Assembly (NCBI GenBank): GCA_937898415.1
Contig: CALDLA010000067.1
Location: 14,306-78,305, forward strand
Origin: an uncultured Prevotellaceae bacterium
GTDB lineage: Bacteria > Bacteroidota > Bacteroidia > Bacteroidales > Bacteroidaceae
Direction of reading: 5' to 3'
Length of the DNA stretch: 64,000 bases
The notes below the pieces were generated by a model. It had not been told where the DNA came from. It saw nothing but the letters and a program-made list of their open reading frames with translations, and did not search any database. This document shows, one piece after another, positions 54,153 through 61,899 of the stretch (the first letter of the stretch is position 1; every line of letters begins with the position of its first letter). The position numbers and the translations under genes were made by a program.

Positions 54153-54950
54153 TTATTTGTAATATGCTACTATACGATGTTTTCCAACCCTTTCTTCAAC
54201 AGGCGGCAACTGCATGTAGTCACCATAACAGATTTTAAGCCATTCATCATACTGACGTATCGCCTTGAATGTACGACCCTCGAATTCCACATCGACATAT
54301 TCCTCGAAGAAGTTGGCAGGATAGGTGTCGAAGGGGTTGTCGCACGACATGGTGATACCTGTAAGTCCTGTGGATGACGCATCGTATTTCTGCGATAAAC
54401 GGGAAAGATTTTTCTGTATGAATGTTTTTGGAACTGGCAACATTTTACAAAAAAGAATCTTTATCTTTCTTAGGAAAGACGATTTGTTATGCAGCATACT
54501 TTTTAGACTTGCATTTTTTACATAATTGACTAAAATCAGGAATCGTATCAACTTTTGCCATTTTAGTCTTTCTTTTACGTTGATAGGGAAATTGTCAACA
54601 ACAAACACATCGACAAAGAGTCCATAAGACCGACGCTTTTGATTGCTGTAAAAGAACGTTAGGGAATCATACACCTTGCCCATAGGGGTAGGATGATGCT
54701 TGTTGATGGTCATGTCAGAAAACGGATAACGTTCAGAATGGTATAAGGCCTTGAAACGTTCATAGTCGGCTCTTGGCATGATAACATCAATGTCGTCATC
54801 CCATGGAATGAACCCTTTGTGTCTGACAGCCCCAAGCAAAGTACCGTATGCCAGACTGTATCTTATGTTGTTTTTCTCGCAGAAGTCTGCGAAATGAATG
54901 AGAATCTCAAGGGGAATCCTTTTATATGCTTCTTTTTCTATTTCTCTCAT
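54153..54950 (-). CDS. LicD-family phosphotransferase
   Basis: A 265-residue LicD protein with the nucleotidyltransferase-type signature GFIPWDDDIDVIMPR near 48. LicD proteins transfer phosphocholine or another phospho-ligand from a CDP derivative to a glycan; the cytidylyltransferase encoded directly upstream could supply it. Confidence 0.93.
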   Translation of the reverse strand: MREIEKEAYKRIPLEILIHFADFCEKNNIRYSLAYGTLLGAVRHKGFIPWDDDIDVIMPRADYERFKALYHSERYPFSDMTINKHHPTPMGKVYDSLTFFYSNQKRRSYGLFVDVFVVDNFPINVKERLKWQKLIRFLILVNYVKNASLKSMLHNKSSFLRKIKILFCKMLPVPKTFIQKNLSRLSQKYDASSTGLTGITMSCDNPFDTYPANFFEEYVDVEFEGRTFKAIRQYDEWLKICYGDYMQLPPVEERVGKHRIVAYYK

Positions 54951-54998
54951 TTCTCAATGTTGTAATTGTTCTTCTCTGCCGTGGTCTATGTATCATTT

Positions 54999-55406
54999 CT
55001 AACGTGTTTTGGAGTATTCGCGCAGTAGTGTGGAGGAAATACCTTCCGTGCGCGGAATGACCACAACTTCCTTGCCGTTCTTCTTACACCACTCAACCGC
55101 ACGCTGAAAGCCTGCATGCGTCTGGTCAGGCCCCTTGGCAAACACATCGAAATCGAAACTTGGCAGGTCCTTGTCTACATCCCTATATAATACCACCTCA
55201 TCGACATAACGAATGGTACTGACCATATACATACGTTCCTCTGTGGTATAAACCATCGATGTACCAGGTTTGTATTTCTGTATATATTCACCGTCCTGCA
55301 CAGCCACCACGAGGCGGTCGCCCAGTTCCTTGGCCCGTTTGAAGAGGAGTATATGGCCTATATGTAGCATATCATAAACACCAACTGTCAAAATTGTCTT
55401 CCCCAT
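54999..55406 (-). CDS. Cytidylyltransferase-like protein (TagD/GCT type)
   Basis: A 135-residue nucleotidyltransferase with GVYDMLHIGHILLF (HIGH motif) and RTEGISSTLLR (ISSTxxR), typical of glycerol-3-phosphate or choline-phosphate cytidylyltransferases. Likely makes a CDP-activated alcohol for LicD. Confidence 0.93.
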   Translation of the reverse strand: MGKTILTVGVYDMLHIGHILLFKRAKELGDRLVVAVQDGEYIQKYKPGTSMVYTTEERMYMVSTIRYVDEVVLYRDVDKDLPSFDFDVFAKGPDQTHAGFQRAVEWCKKNGKEVVVIPRTEGISSTLLREYSKTR

Positions 55407-55409
55407 TTC

Positions 55410-56588
55410 TTAAAATATATGAAGCACTCGCTTCGCTATTCTTCTATAATTATACAAATGTGTGTTCAAATGCTTTTCAAACTCCTTATAGGGAGCAACA
55501 TCTGTCTCATCCTTGATAAAGAGAATATCAGCTGTGGTAAGTAGTTTTCCGTATTCACGGAATGACATACATCCTTCAGCGAAATCATCAAAAGCCATTT
55601 TCTCATTCACAAATGTGGCGGCATGGGTGACCGCTTGCGCCATATCGTCTGTACTTTCTCCGCACACTGTTTTCACGAACATGGCGGGCAAGTTGACACC
55701 AGCCTTTAAGATGGCCATCCCAGAACCGCCAGTACGCAGATTCATCTCGTCAAAATAGAACACGCCGTTACTCTCAAGGAAGTCTATATCGAAAACTCCC
55801 ACGAATCCCATCTGGCGGATAAAGTCGGCAAACTTGCCTATCAAGTCCTCAAAGCCAGCTATGGGTAACACCTCACCAGTCATGGCCACACCTCTATGTC
55901 TCTTGCTTTCCTTTAGGAATTTGATAATACCCGGTATGATGACTTTATTCCCATCGGAAAATCCAAGGACTGCATACTCGTGACTGATATTGATAAAGTC
56001 CTCCACAAGGACCTTTTTGATGTCATTCTTGCCGGCAATAACAAGAACAGCCTTTAGCTCTTCAGGATTATTACAACGCCGCTGGCATTTCTTTCCAGCT
56101 CCTATAGATGAAACGGGCTTGGTGAAACAAGGGTACTTGATGCCTTCAGGAATCAGGAACCCCTTCCCTCCTCTCTCTATGACAACAGAACCAGCTGTGC
56201 TTAATCCTACCGATAGCGCCAATGCTTTCTGATGGGACTTGTCCATCCAGAAGCCGATAGAATTAAATTCATGGTTGATCTGTGGAACGGAGAATTGTTT
56301 TTTGATATCTTCATTATCAATGGCAAAGGCTGAGAAGTCGCTCGTCGGGATAATGATGGGTTTCTGTCCTGCCACCGCACATTTTTCCAAAAGCAGTTTA
56401 ACCAAGCCTTCCTCTCCCTCCTGCCGATTGAAGTACAAGACTTCCTTCACATTCTGACTATAAGCGTCAATAGGCTTAATAGGAGAACCAACGTGTATAA
56501 CGGTCACCTCACAGCCAAGTTGCGCGACAGCTCTTATAACCCCCAATCGGATGCTATAACCATGTCCTATAACAACTACTCTCGTCAC
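55410..56588 (-). CDS. ATP-grasp ligase (carbamoyl-phosphate-synthase-like)
   Basis: A 392-residue ATP-grasp enzyme starting VVVIGHGYSIRLGVIRAVA. The nucleotide-binding region is CFTKPVSSIGAGKK and the metal-binding segment is FDIDFLESNGVFYFDEMNLR. Related enzymes ligate an amino acid or other carboxylate. GTG start at 56586-56588; no in-frame ATG precedes the conserved N-terminus. Three bases separate it from the cytidylyltransferase gene. Confidence 0.85.
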   Translation of the reverse strand: MTRVVVIGHGYSIRLGVIRAVAQLGCEVTVIHVGSPIKPIDAYSQNVKEVLYFNRQEGEEGLVKLLLEKCAVAGQKPIIIPTSDFSAFAIDNEDIKKQFSVPQINHEFNSIGFWMDKSHQKALALSVGLSTAGSVVIERGGKGFLIPEGIKYPCFTKPVSSIGAGKKCQRRCNNPEELKAVLVIAGKNDIKKVLVEDFINISHEYAVLGFSDGNKVIIPGIIKFLKESKRHRGVAMTGEVLPIAGFEDLIGKFADFIRQMGFVGVFDIDFLESNGVFYFDEMNLRTGGSGMAILKAGVNLPAMFVKTVCGESTDDMAQAVTHAATFVNEKMAFDDFAEGCMSFREYGKLLTTADILFIKDETDVAPYKEFEKHLNTHLYNYRRIAKRVLHIF

Positions 56589-56626
56589 ACCACGTTTATC
56601 TTAATTAAAAACGCTTTCATTCTTCT

Positions 56627-57241
56627 TTATATTCCGAATCGCTTAACCCGTCCCTTTCCAGGAACCATCTTATAACGGGTTTTCAACTTGAATTTGGACA
56701 AAAGGAATCTCAGTTTAATATACCAATGAGGATAGGGGCAGCCGTTCAGCCATTTAGCTCTAACTATATTAAAATGGTCTTTACATACTTTATAACTTAC
56801 ATACTGATAACCTTCCTTCTTGGAGATTTTCAGCATTCGGGCATTGTTCTCATGTGTGTCACGTATGATTAAAGGTAATTGCATTTGTATTGCTTCAGCT
56901 TCCATTTTATCATACATGGCTCTGAATACCCCCTTCCCACTGCTTTCGGGCAAAACAGCACCCAAACATGCGTAACCATATTGACCATTGTTAAACCAAC
57001 GATGCCCTTCTTTGACAATAATTGCCAGTGTACCAATCACCCGTTGGCCATCCAATGCCACAAACATCTTGCCTCTCCCTTCAATATATTTCTGTAGTTC
57101 CTCAGCTGACTTTGCTGACAGAACCATAAACATGCCTTTCTGTCGGTTCTGTTCATGGGCCTTCCAAAGAATTTGATGTATTTCTTCCCAAGTCACCCAA
57201 TCGGGCTTCTCAACAATTACTATTCTTGCCTCGTTCTTCAT
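56627..57241 (-). CDS. GNAT-like acyltransferase, paralog 1
   Basis: A 204-residue protein with GNAT-fold features (VALDGQRVIGTLAIIV, LGAVLPESSGKGVFRAMYDKM as the CoA-binding stretch). Its last 30 residues are nearly identical to the neighbouring paralog (VPGKGRVKRFGI). In a polysaccharide operon such enzymes may acylate amino sugars. Confidence 0.78.
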   Translation of the reverse strand: MKNEARIVIVEKPDWVTWEEIHQILWKAHEQNRQKGMFMVLSAKSAEELQKYIEGRGKMFVALDGQRVIGTLAIIVKEGHRWFNNGQYGYACLGAVLPESSGKGVFRAMYDKMEAEAIQMQLPLIIRDTHENNARMLKISKKEGYQYVSYKVCKDHFNIVRAKWLNGCPYPHWYIKLRFLLSKFKLKTRYKMVPGKGRVKRFGI

Positions 57242-57262
57242 TATAACCTACTAATGATTAAA

Positions 57263-57868
57263 CTATATTCCAAAACGTTTCACCTTCCCCTTTCCTGGAA
57301 CCATTTTGTAACGAGTCGTCGTTTTGAATTTTGAAAGAAGGAATCTCAATTTAACATACAACTTGGGATATGGACACCCATTTGGCCATTTAGCCATCAT
57401 CACATTGTAATGGTCTTTACAGGCTTTATATGCTACATACTGAAAACCTTCACGCAGTTTTAGCTTTTGAATCGTCTGGTTATTTTCGTGCATATCAACA
57501 ACTATAAGAGAAGAAAAAGATTTGGCATAGGCCTCAAGGATCTTCTCAAAAGGAAAATAAATCCCCCGTTTTCTATATCCTGGAAGTATGGCACCCAAAC
57601 ATACGTATGCATAATCTTCGTTGATATACCATCTTCGGTTGTTTCTAATAAGAACCGCAGCAGTCGCAACAACTTTTTCCCCGTCCAAGGCTACAAACAT
57701 TTTTCCTTTGTCGCCGACGTATCTTCGTATATCGTCACCTGACAGCGAAGGGAGAGCATTGTTGATTCCCTTTTCCCTATTCTCCGCATGAGACTCATTC
57801 AAGACTTCATGTATCTCGTCCCATGAAACCCAGTCGGGTTTCTCTATGATTTGAATACTATTTTCCAT
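57263..57868 (-). CDS. GNAT-like acyltransferase, paralog 2
   Basis: A 201-residue paralog of the protein at 56.6-57.2 kb; they share the EKPDWV, MFVALDG, CLGA, HENN and PNGCPYPKLY/PHWY motifs and the C-terminus. Start codon overlaps the CapA-like stop by 11 bp. The GNAT assignment rests on fold-level motifs. Confidence 0.78.
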   Translation of the reverse strand: MENSIQIIEKPDWVSWDEIHEVLNESHAENREKGINNALPSLSGDDIRRYVGDKGKMFVALDGEKVVATAAVLIRNNRRWYINEDYAYVCLGAILPGYRKRGIYFPFEKILEAYAKSFSSLIVVDMHENNQTIQKLKLREGFQYVAYKACKDHYNVMMAKWPNGCPYPKLYVKLRFLLSKFKTTTRYKMVPGKGKVKRFGI

Positions 57869-59027
57869 GCTGATAATAATCGTCTAACATATATTTCCAC
57901 ACATAATACATATCTTCACTTGTACGTTCACCTTGTACAATATTGAAAATGCGAAGCATTTGTGACAGGCTGTAAGTCTGTTCCGGGTGTTTTACTGAAT
58001 TCGGAAAGATGCGTTTGGTAATTCGCCGCAAAGGATAACAGCCCTTAGCTGCAACGAGGAACTTACGCATGATTTCCTCGACCTTCAACTTTGTAAATTG
58101 CTCTATAATGAATTCGTCGTCATCCAATAGCTGACTACGTTCATAAAATGGTGTTAGGTCTTGTTGGTTATCGTAGCGGAGAACATCGTCTTTAATATTC
58201 ACTATGTGATGATTTACTAAAAAACCATCACCATTGATGACTATTTCAGTAACGAGTCCTTGCTTTGTAAGATTCGGATATTTTTTCTGTCTTGCAAAGA
58301 GGAAGTTTCCTTGACCATACAGCAAATAAGAACCTTTATACCATTCCTCGCACCCAACGCAATGAGTGTGTTGGGCTGTGATGAAATCTGCGCCGCAGTC
58401 TGCCATACGATGAAAACGTTTTCTTGTTTGTGGCGTGGGGAATGGAAAGTATTCAGCACCGCCATGATAGATGACTATCAAGAAATCATGTTGTTGTTTG
58501 AGTACTCTGATTTCGTTCAAAACAATCCATTCGTCATAGAGATATGCGCCATCCATTTCTTTGGTAGGGCTATTGAATAAAGTCTCTGATATGTTATAGA
58601 TGCATATCTTTTTATCATTTATCGTGATGCTCAGATGACTGTCAGGTGGAGATGGGCAACCTTTCCTTGGAGCGATACCAACATGCAGAATCCCCACCTC
58701 ATCAAGTATATTGAGCGTGTCATCGATGCCTTGCTGAAGATAGTCTGTTATGTGGTTGTTAGCCAAAGCAACGGCAGAAAGACCAAGATTTTTAATGCCA
58801 GCTATCGTTGACGTTGGTGCCTTAATGCATGGGCCGTCTTTTTGTTGAGGAATGATTGAATCTGTTAACGCTCCTTCAAGGTTGGCTATGGAAAAGTCCG
58901 TATCTGAAAACAATTGGCATATTTCCTTGCCAAAAAGTGCTTTCGCATCACCTTTCTCAAACAATTCAAAATTGTTCTCTGAAGGCATCAAATCCCCCGC
59001 TATAAGTATTTTTATCGGTTCCTTCAT
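57858..59027 (-). CDS. CapA-like poly-gamma-glutamate-synthesis-type protein
   Basis: A 389-residue member of the PGA_cap metallophosphoesterase-fold family: IAGDLMP, IANLEGALTD, ALANNHITDYL, VIYHGGAEYF and TAQHTHCVG. CapA is needed for poly-gamma-glutamate capsule export in Bacillus, but CapB/C-like enzymes are absent here, and the family has wider roles. Overlaps the Wzx stop by 4 bp. Confidence 0.9.
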   Translation of the reverse strand: MKEPIKILIAGDLMPSENNFELFEKGDAKALFGKEICQLFSDTDFSIANLEGALTDSIIPQQKDGPCIKAPTSTIAGIKNLGLSAVALANNHITDYLQQGIDDTLNILDEVGILHVGIAPRKGCPSPPDSHLSITINDKKICIYNISETLFNSPTKEMDGAYLYDEWIVLNEIRVLKQQHDFLIVIYHGGAEYFPFPTPQTRKRFHRMADCGADFITAQHTHCVGCEEWYKGSYLLYGQGNFLFARQKKYPNLTKQGLVTEIVINGDGFLVNHHIVNIKDDVLRYDNQQDLTPFYERSQLLDDDEFIIEQFTKLKVEEIMRKFLVAAKGCYPLRRITKRIFPNSVKHPEQTYSLSQMLRIFNIVQGERTSEDMYYVWKYMLDDYYQHGK

Positions 59028-60496
59028 CTTATAAAACGCTTAGAGAGTTTCTTAACCACGGGTTGGAAGGCTTCCTTGAAATATCCGAAAGACTCCAATT
59101 TAAAGAGGAAAGAAAAGAATAGAAAGATGATGACATAACAGCTTACTTTGACAAGACCGTCCATGTACAGGGACAAGTTTGCAAATAAACCAATCAAATA
59201 ACATATAATTGCCGTTGCAATGGAAGCCATTAAAATGGGCGTTAAGTCCAACAACTGTTTCCACCATTTATAGCCAATATATTTTGAGACCAAGCTGATA
59301 TTAACAAAATATGAGAACCAGGTATTCAGCACCATACCAACCAGTAAGCCTTTCATACCAAACAATAGCATACCACAAACTACGAATCCAATCCCAACCA
59401 CACGTTTTACCATTGTCCACCAAAACATTGTCCGGCTCTTTCCTATTGCAGCAATAGACTGGTAATTAACTGCTTGTAAGGAAAATGCCAACCCCACAAT
59501 ACATAACACCTGAAAGTAAGGAACACTATCAATCCATTTGTCGGAATAAAGCAAGACAAAGATAGGTTTTGCACATAATAACAAGATAAACATCAAAGGG
59601 AATGTAACGTAACTAAGAGTCAGCGTTATCTTCTTGATGATGATCGCAAGTCTGGCTTTGTCATCCTGTACTTCCGCATAAAGCGGGTACGTTACTTGGG
59701 TCAGCACATTTGAGATGGATGTAGAAGCAAGCCTTTCTGTATTAGCGGCCTTTGAGTAATAACCAAGAGTGGATGCGTTATAAAAGCGTCCTATCAGCAA
59801 TCCTTGGAATTGATGTCCAAATTGGTTGACAAGATGAGTCAGGAACATATAAGAACCAAATCCGAACAGTTCTTTAAAAGACTTGACAGAGAAAGTCAAA
59901 ATGGGCCTCCACTTGATGTAGAACCAAAAGACTAGAGCGGGAATGGCCGCCGTGATGATATTCTGCGTCACCAACGCCCAAACGCCAAAACCATGATAGG
60001 CCATAAAAATGGTTACCACCAAGGCCGCAAGGGACGTTGTAACGGTAACGATAGAAAGAACTTTGAAGTTCAGTTTCTTACGCAACTGGTTCTTCTGGAT
60101 GATATTGAAGGCATAAATGAACAATATCACGCCCTGGACACGGAGCACATCGCACAAAAGCGGAATATCATAGAAGTGGGCAATAGCTGGAGCGCTGACA
60201 TAGAGGACGGCATAGAGCAGCACCGACATACCGATGTTGAACCAGAAGATGGTACTGTAGTCCTCCTGCGTGGGGCGCTTTTTCTGTATCAAGGCAGAAC
60301 CAAAGCCACCATCAATGAAAACTTCAGCCAACACCATGAAAATCATCAGCATGCCGATACAGCCATAGTCGAACGGTGTGAGCAAGCGCGCCAATATAAT
60401 ACCCGAAATGAAACGTATCAGCATTGTAGAATATTTCTGCAAAGCCGCCCACATAATTCCCGATACTGCCTTTTTTTTAAGATTCTTCTGTGACAT
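59024..60496 (-). CDS. Wzx-type flippase (MOP/PST family)
   Basis: A 490-residue protein with about 14 hydrophobic helices, typical of flippases for lipid-linked repeat units (KKKAVSGIMWAALQKYSTM at the N-terminus, RLLTPFDYGCIGMLMIF, SALIQKKRPTQEDYSTIFW). The ATG at 60496 opens this conserved start; the upstream ATG is rejected. Second gene of the operon after UpxY. Confidence 0.95.
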   Translation of the reverse strand: MSQKNLKKKAVSGIMWAALQKYSTMLIRFISGIILARLLTPFDYGCIGMLMIFMVLAEVFIDGGFGSALIQKKRPTQEDYSTIFWFNIGMSVLLYAVLYVSAPAIAHFYDIPLLCDVLRVQGVILFIYAFNIIQKNQLRKKLNFKVLSIVTVTTSLAALVVTIFMAYHGFGVWALVTQNIITAAIPALVFWFYIKWRPILTFSVKSFKELFGFGSYMFLTHLVNQFGHQFQGLLIGRFYNASTLGYYSKAANTERLASTSISNVLTQVTYPLYAEVQDDKARLAIIIKKITLTLSYVTFPLMFILLLCAKPIFVLLYSDKWIDSVPYFQVLCIVGLAFSLQAVNYQSIAAIGKSRTMFWWTMVKRVVGIGFVVCGMLLFGMKGLLVGMVLNTWFSYFVNISLVSKYIGYKWWKQLLDLTPILMASIATAIICYLIGLFANLSLYMDGLVKVSCYVIIFLFFSFLFKLESFGYFKEAFQPVVKKLSKRFIR

Positions 60497-60536
60497 TATG
60501 ATTGTATTAGAGACGTAAGGTAAGGTATGGAGTCGA

Positions 60537-61226
60537 TCATGGCAAGGTACTCCCAACAAGCCTTAAAAAAGCTGTTGGAATATAGGCTGTTGAAACGAGT
60601 CCGATACTCGACAAAGAGATAACCACTCTCTGTTGGCCAGACACACGGGCAACCCTCCCTTCAACTCCCTTGAAGAGGCCTTCAATCACCCTTACCGTCT
60701 CGCCGCCCTTGTAATGGCACTGCGATTCTGTTACAAATTTCAGATGCTCGTTCTGGTTGCAGGTGGCAAGGATGAAGTTTTCCATCTCCTTGCAGGACAC
60801 GGTCAATGGTGGGTTCTTGCCCGTTTCGTCCTGGGCAAAATGATTGTAATAATATGTAAGAAAGGACAAAGCCGGGGTACGTTTTACATACTCCTCTGCC
60901 TTATCCTCAGTGGTATATACAAAAAGAAGGTTCGGAATCAATGACACCAGCCCCCCCTTATTTTTACCACTCTTCTTCAACGACTTATAAGTATATCGTT
61001 TAGCTATATAGACGTATGTACCGTCTTCCACAATGTAGTCAGCAGCCTTGTCTTCTCTTCCAAAAGAAGCCCGGAATACGTACCAATGTCTGCTTCTGTC
61101 AGGCACATATCTTACCGACGCCCCTGTTTGTGAGTTTTTAGCTTCGGGGATGGTATCAGGCGTAACCCTGACACTCGGAGGGTTAGCCTCGCCTCGTCGA
61201 GTTTCCACATTAGACAATGTGCTCAT
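60537..61226 (-). CDS. UpxY-type NusG-like capsule antiterminator
   Basis: A 229-residue protein. The NusG N-terminal (NGN) domain begins HWYVFRASFGREDKA near residue 47; the C-terminal part FKGVEGRVARVSGQQRVVIS is a KOW domain. UpxY proteins let RNA polymerase read through terminators in the leader and body of their own capsule operon. The ATG at 61226 is chosen; an open frame extends 61 codons further but covers the leader terminator and looks non-coding. First gene of the operon. Confidence 0.92.
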   Translation of the reverse strand: MSTLSNVETRRGEANPPSVRVTPDTIPEAKNSQTGASVRYVPDRSRHWYVFRASFGREDKAADYIVEDGTYVYIAKRYTYKSLKKSGKNKGGLVSLIPNLLFVYTTEDKAEEYVKRTPALSFLTYYYNHFAQDETGKNPPLTVSCKEMENFILATCNQNEHLKFVTESQCHYKGGETVRVIEGLFKGVEGRVARVSGQQRVVISLSSIGLVSTAYIPTAFLRLVGSTLP

Positions 61227-61267
61227 ATCGGACCTCTTTGTGTAGCCACTTAGTTCGATGCTAACAC

Positions 61268-61301
61268 AAAAAAGCGTGGAATCGCTATTGTCTATTCCAC
61301 G
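61268..61301 (-). terminator. Leader intrinsic terminator/attenuator before UpxY
   Basis: Stem CGTGGAAT/ATTCCACG (8 bp), loop 11 nt, followed on the minus strand by C and six T. It lies 42 bp upstream of the UpxY start, inside the transcribed leader, where UpxY itself may act. Confidence 0.75.
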
Positions 61302-61489
61302 TGCCGAGATTCTTGCATTGCCCATTGCTGTTGGTTGCAAGATGTCGACACGTCTTAAACAAAGCGCTTGTAAACGCCTTTCTGTGTTATGACCCTCGTT
61401 TCCACCCAAACCCCGTCTTGGATAGTTTCTCCATTACTGAAACCACTATTCTCAGCTCGGCGTGGGCTGGTATTTGCACTGTGTGCGAT

Positions 61490-61505
61490 TACGGACGCGT
61501 CCGTA
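61490..61505. promoter_or_regulatory. 16-bp perfect palindrome in capsule leader
   Basis: TACGGACGCGTCCGTA, about 37 bp downstream of the -7 element. GC-rich in an AT-rich area; could be an operator or RNA hairpin. Confidence 0.6.
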
Positions 61506-61541
61506 GTTTGCCAAAATGCCCATAATTTTGAGAATCGGGCA

Positions 61542-61573
61542 CAAAATTACAAAAAATAGTTGATTTGAACAAA
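61542..61573 (-). promoter_or_regulatory. Capsule operon promoter
   Basis: Minus-strand -7 TAATTTTG (61542-61549) and -33 TTTG (61570-61573), 20 bp apart. It drives the UpxY-led operon with a leader of roughly 310 nt. The rest of the 61227-61899 intergenic holds the attenuator, a palindrome, a stem-loop and a second promoter; nothing else was recognised. Confidence 0.7.
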
Positions 61574-61720
61574 GAATTTCAAGAAAATGAGTCTTTTATT
61601 TACTTACATCTATTGTTTTGGGGGCAGTAACCACCCCTATCAGCCAGAAGCCCCAGCAGAATCAAGAAGGAAAACTCGTTTTTTTTCTTTTTGCTAATGA
61701 TGCTCACGACTACGGTTTAG

Positions 61721-61761
61721 GCGGGCGAAGGTGAGAAATTGCTGCACTTTCGCCCGCTTTT
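61721..61761 (+). terminator. Stem-loop with short T-run
   Basis: GCGGGCGAAGGTG pairs with CACTTTCGCCCGC (13 positions, one G-U) with an 11-nt loop, followed by TTTT. No complete plus-strand gene ends here, so it may insulate the GLUG gene from upstream transcription. Confidence 0.6.
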
Positions 61762-61806
61762 CGTAAGTTTTACGCCCGAAACTCATGCTATTACAGAATA
61801 TTTGCG

Positions 61807-61814
61807 TATCTTTG
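61807..61814 (+). promoter_or_regulatory. -7 promoter element of the GLUG-protein gene
   Basis: TATCTTTG (TAnnTTTG), 86 bp before the start codon. A -33 match is not obvious. Confidence 0.55.
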
Positions 61815-61899
61815 CACACGATTTAAGACAATTAAACCTAATTTCTGACAACCCGCCCAACCGTAAACAGGAACAACAATAAAAATAAGGATAAAGACA

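Noticed and set aside
61227..61409. N-terminal extension of the UpxY protein
   Set aside because: The frame is open, but it spans the leader terminator and has no NusG-domain sequence; the ATG at 61226 is enough.
61301..61525. Possible small plus-strand gene in the capsule leader
   Set aside because: No ribosome-binding site or recognisable product, and it overlaps the transcribed leader on the other strand.
61542..61573. Invertible capsule promoter as in Bacteroides fragilis
   Set aside because: No inverted repeats flank the promoter at a suitable distance, and no serine or tyrosine recombinase gene is in the window.
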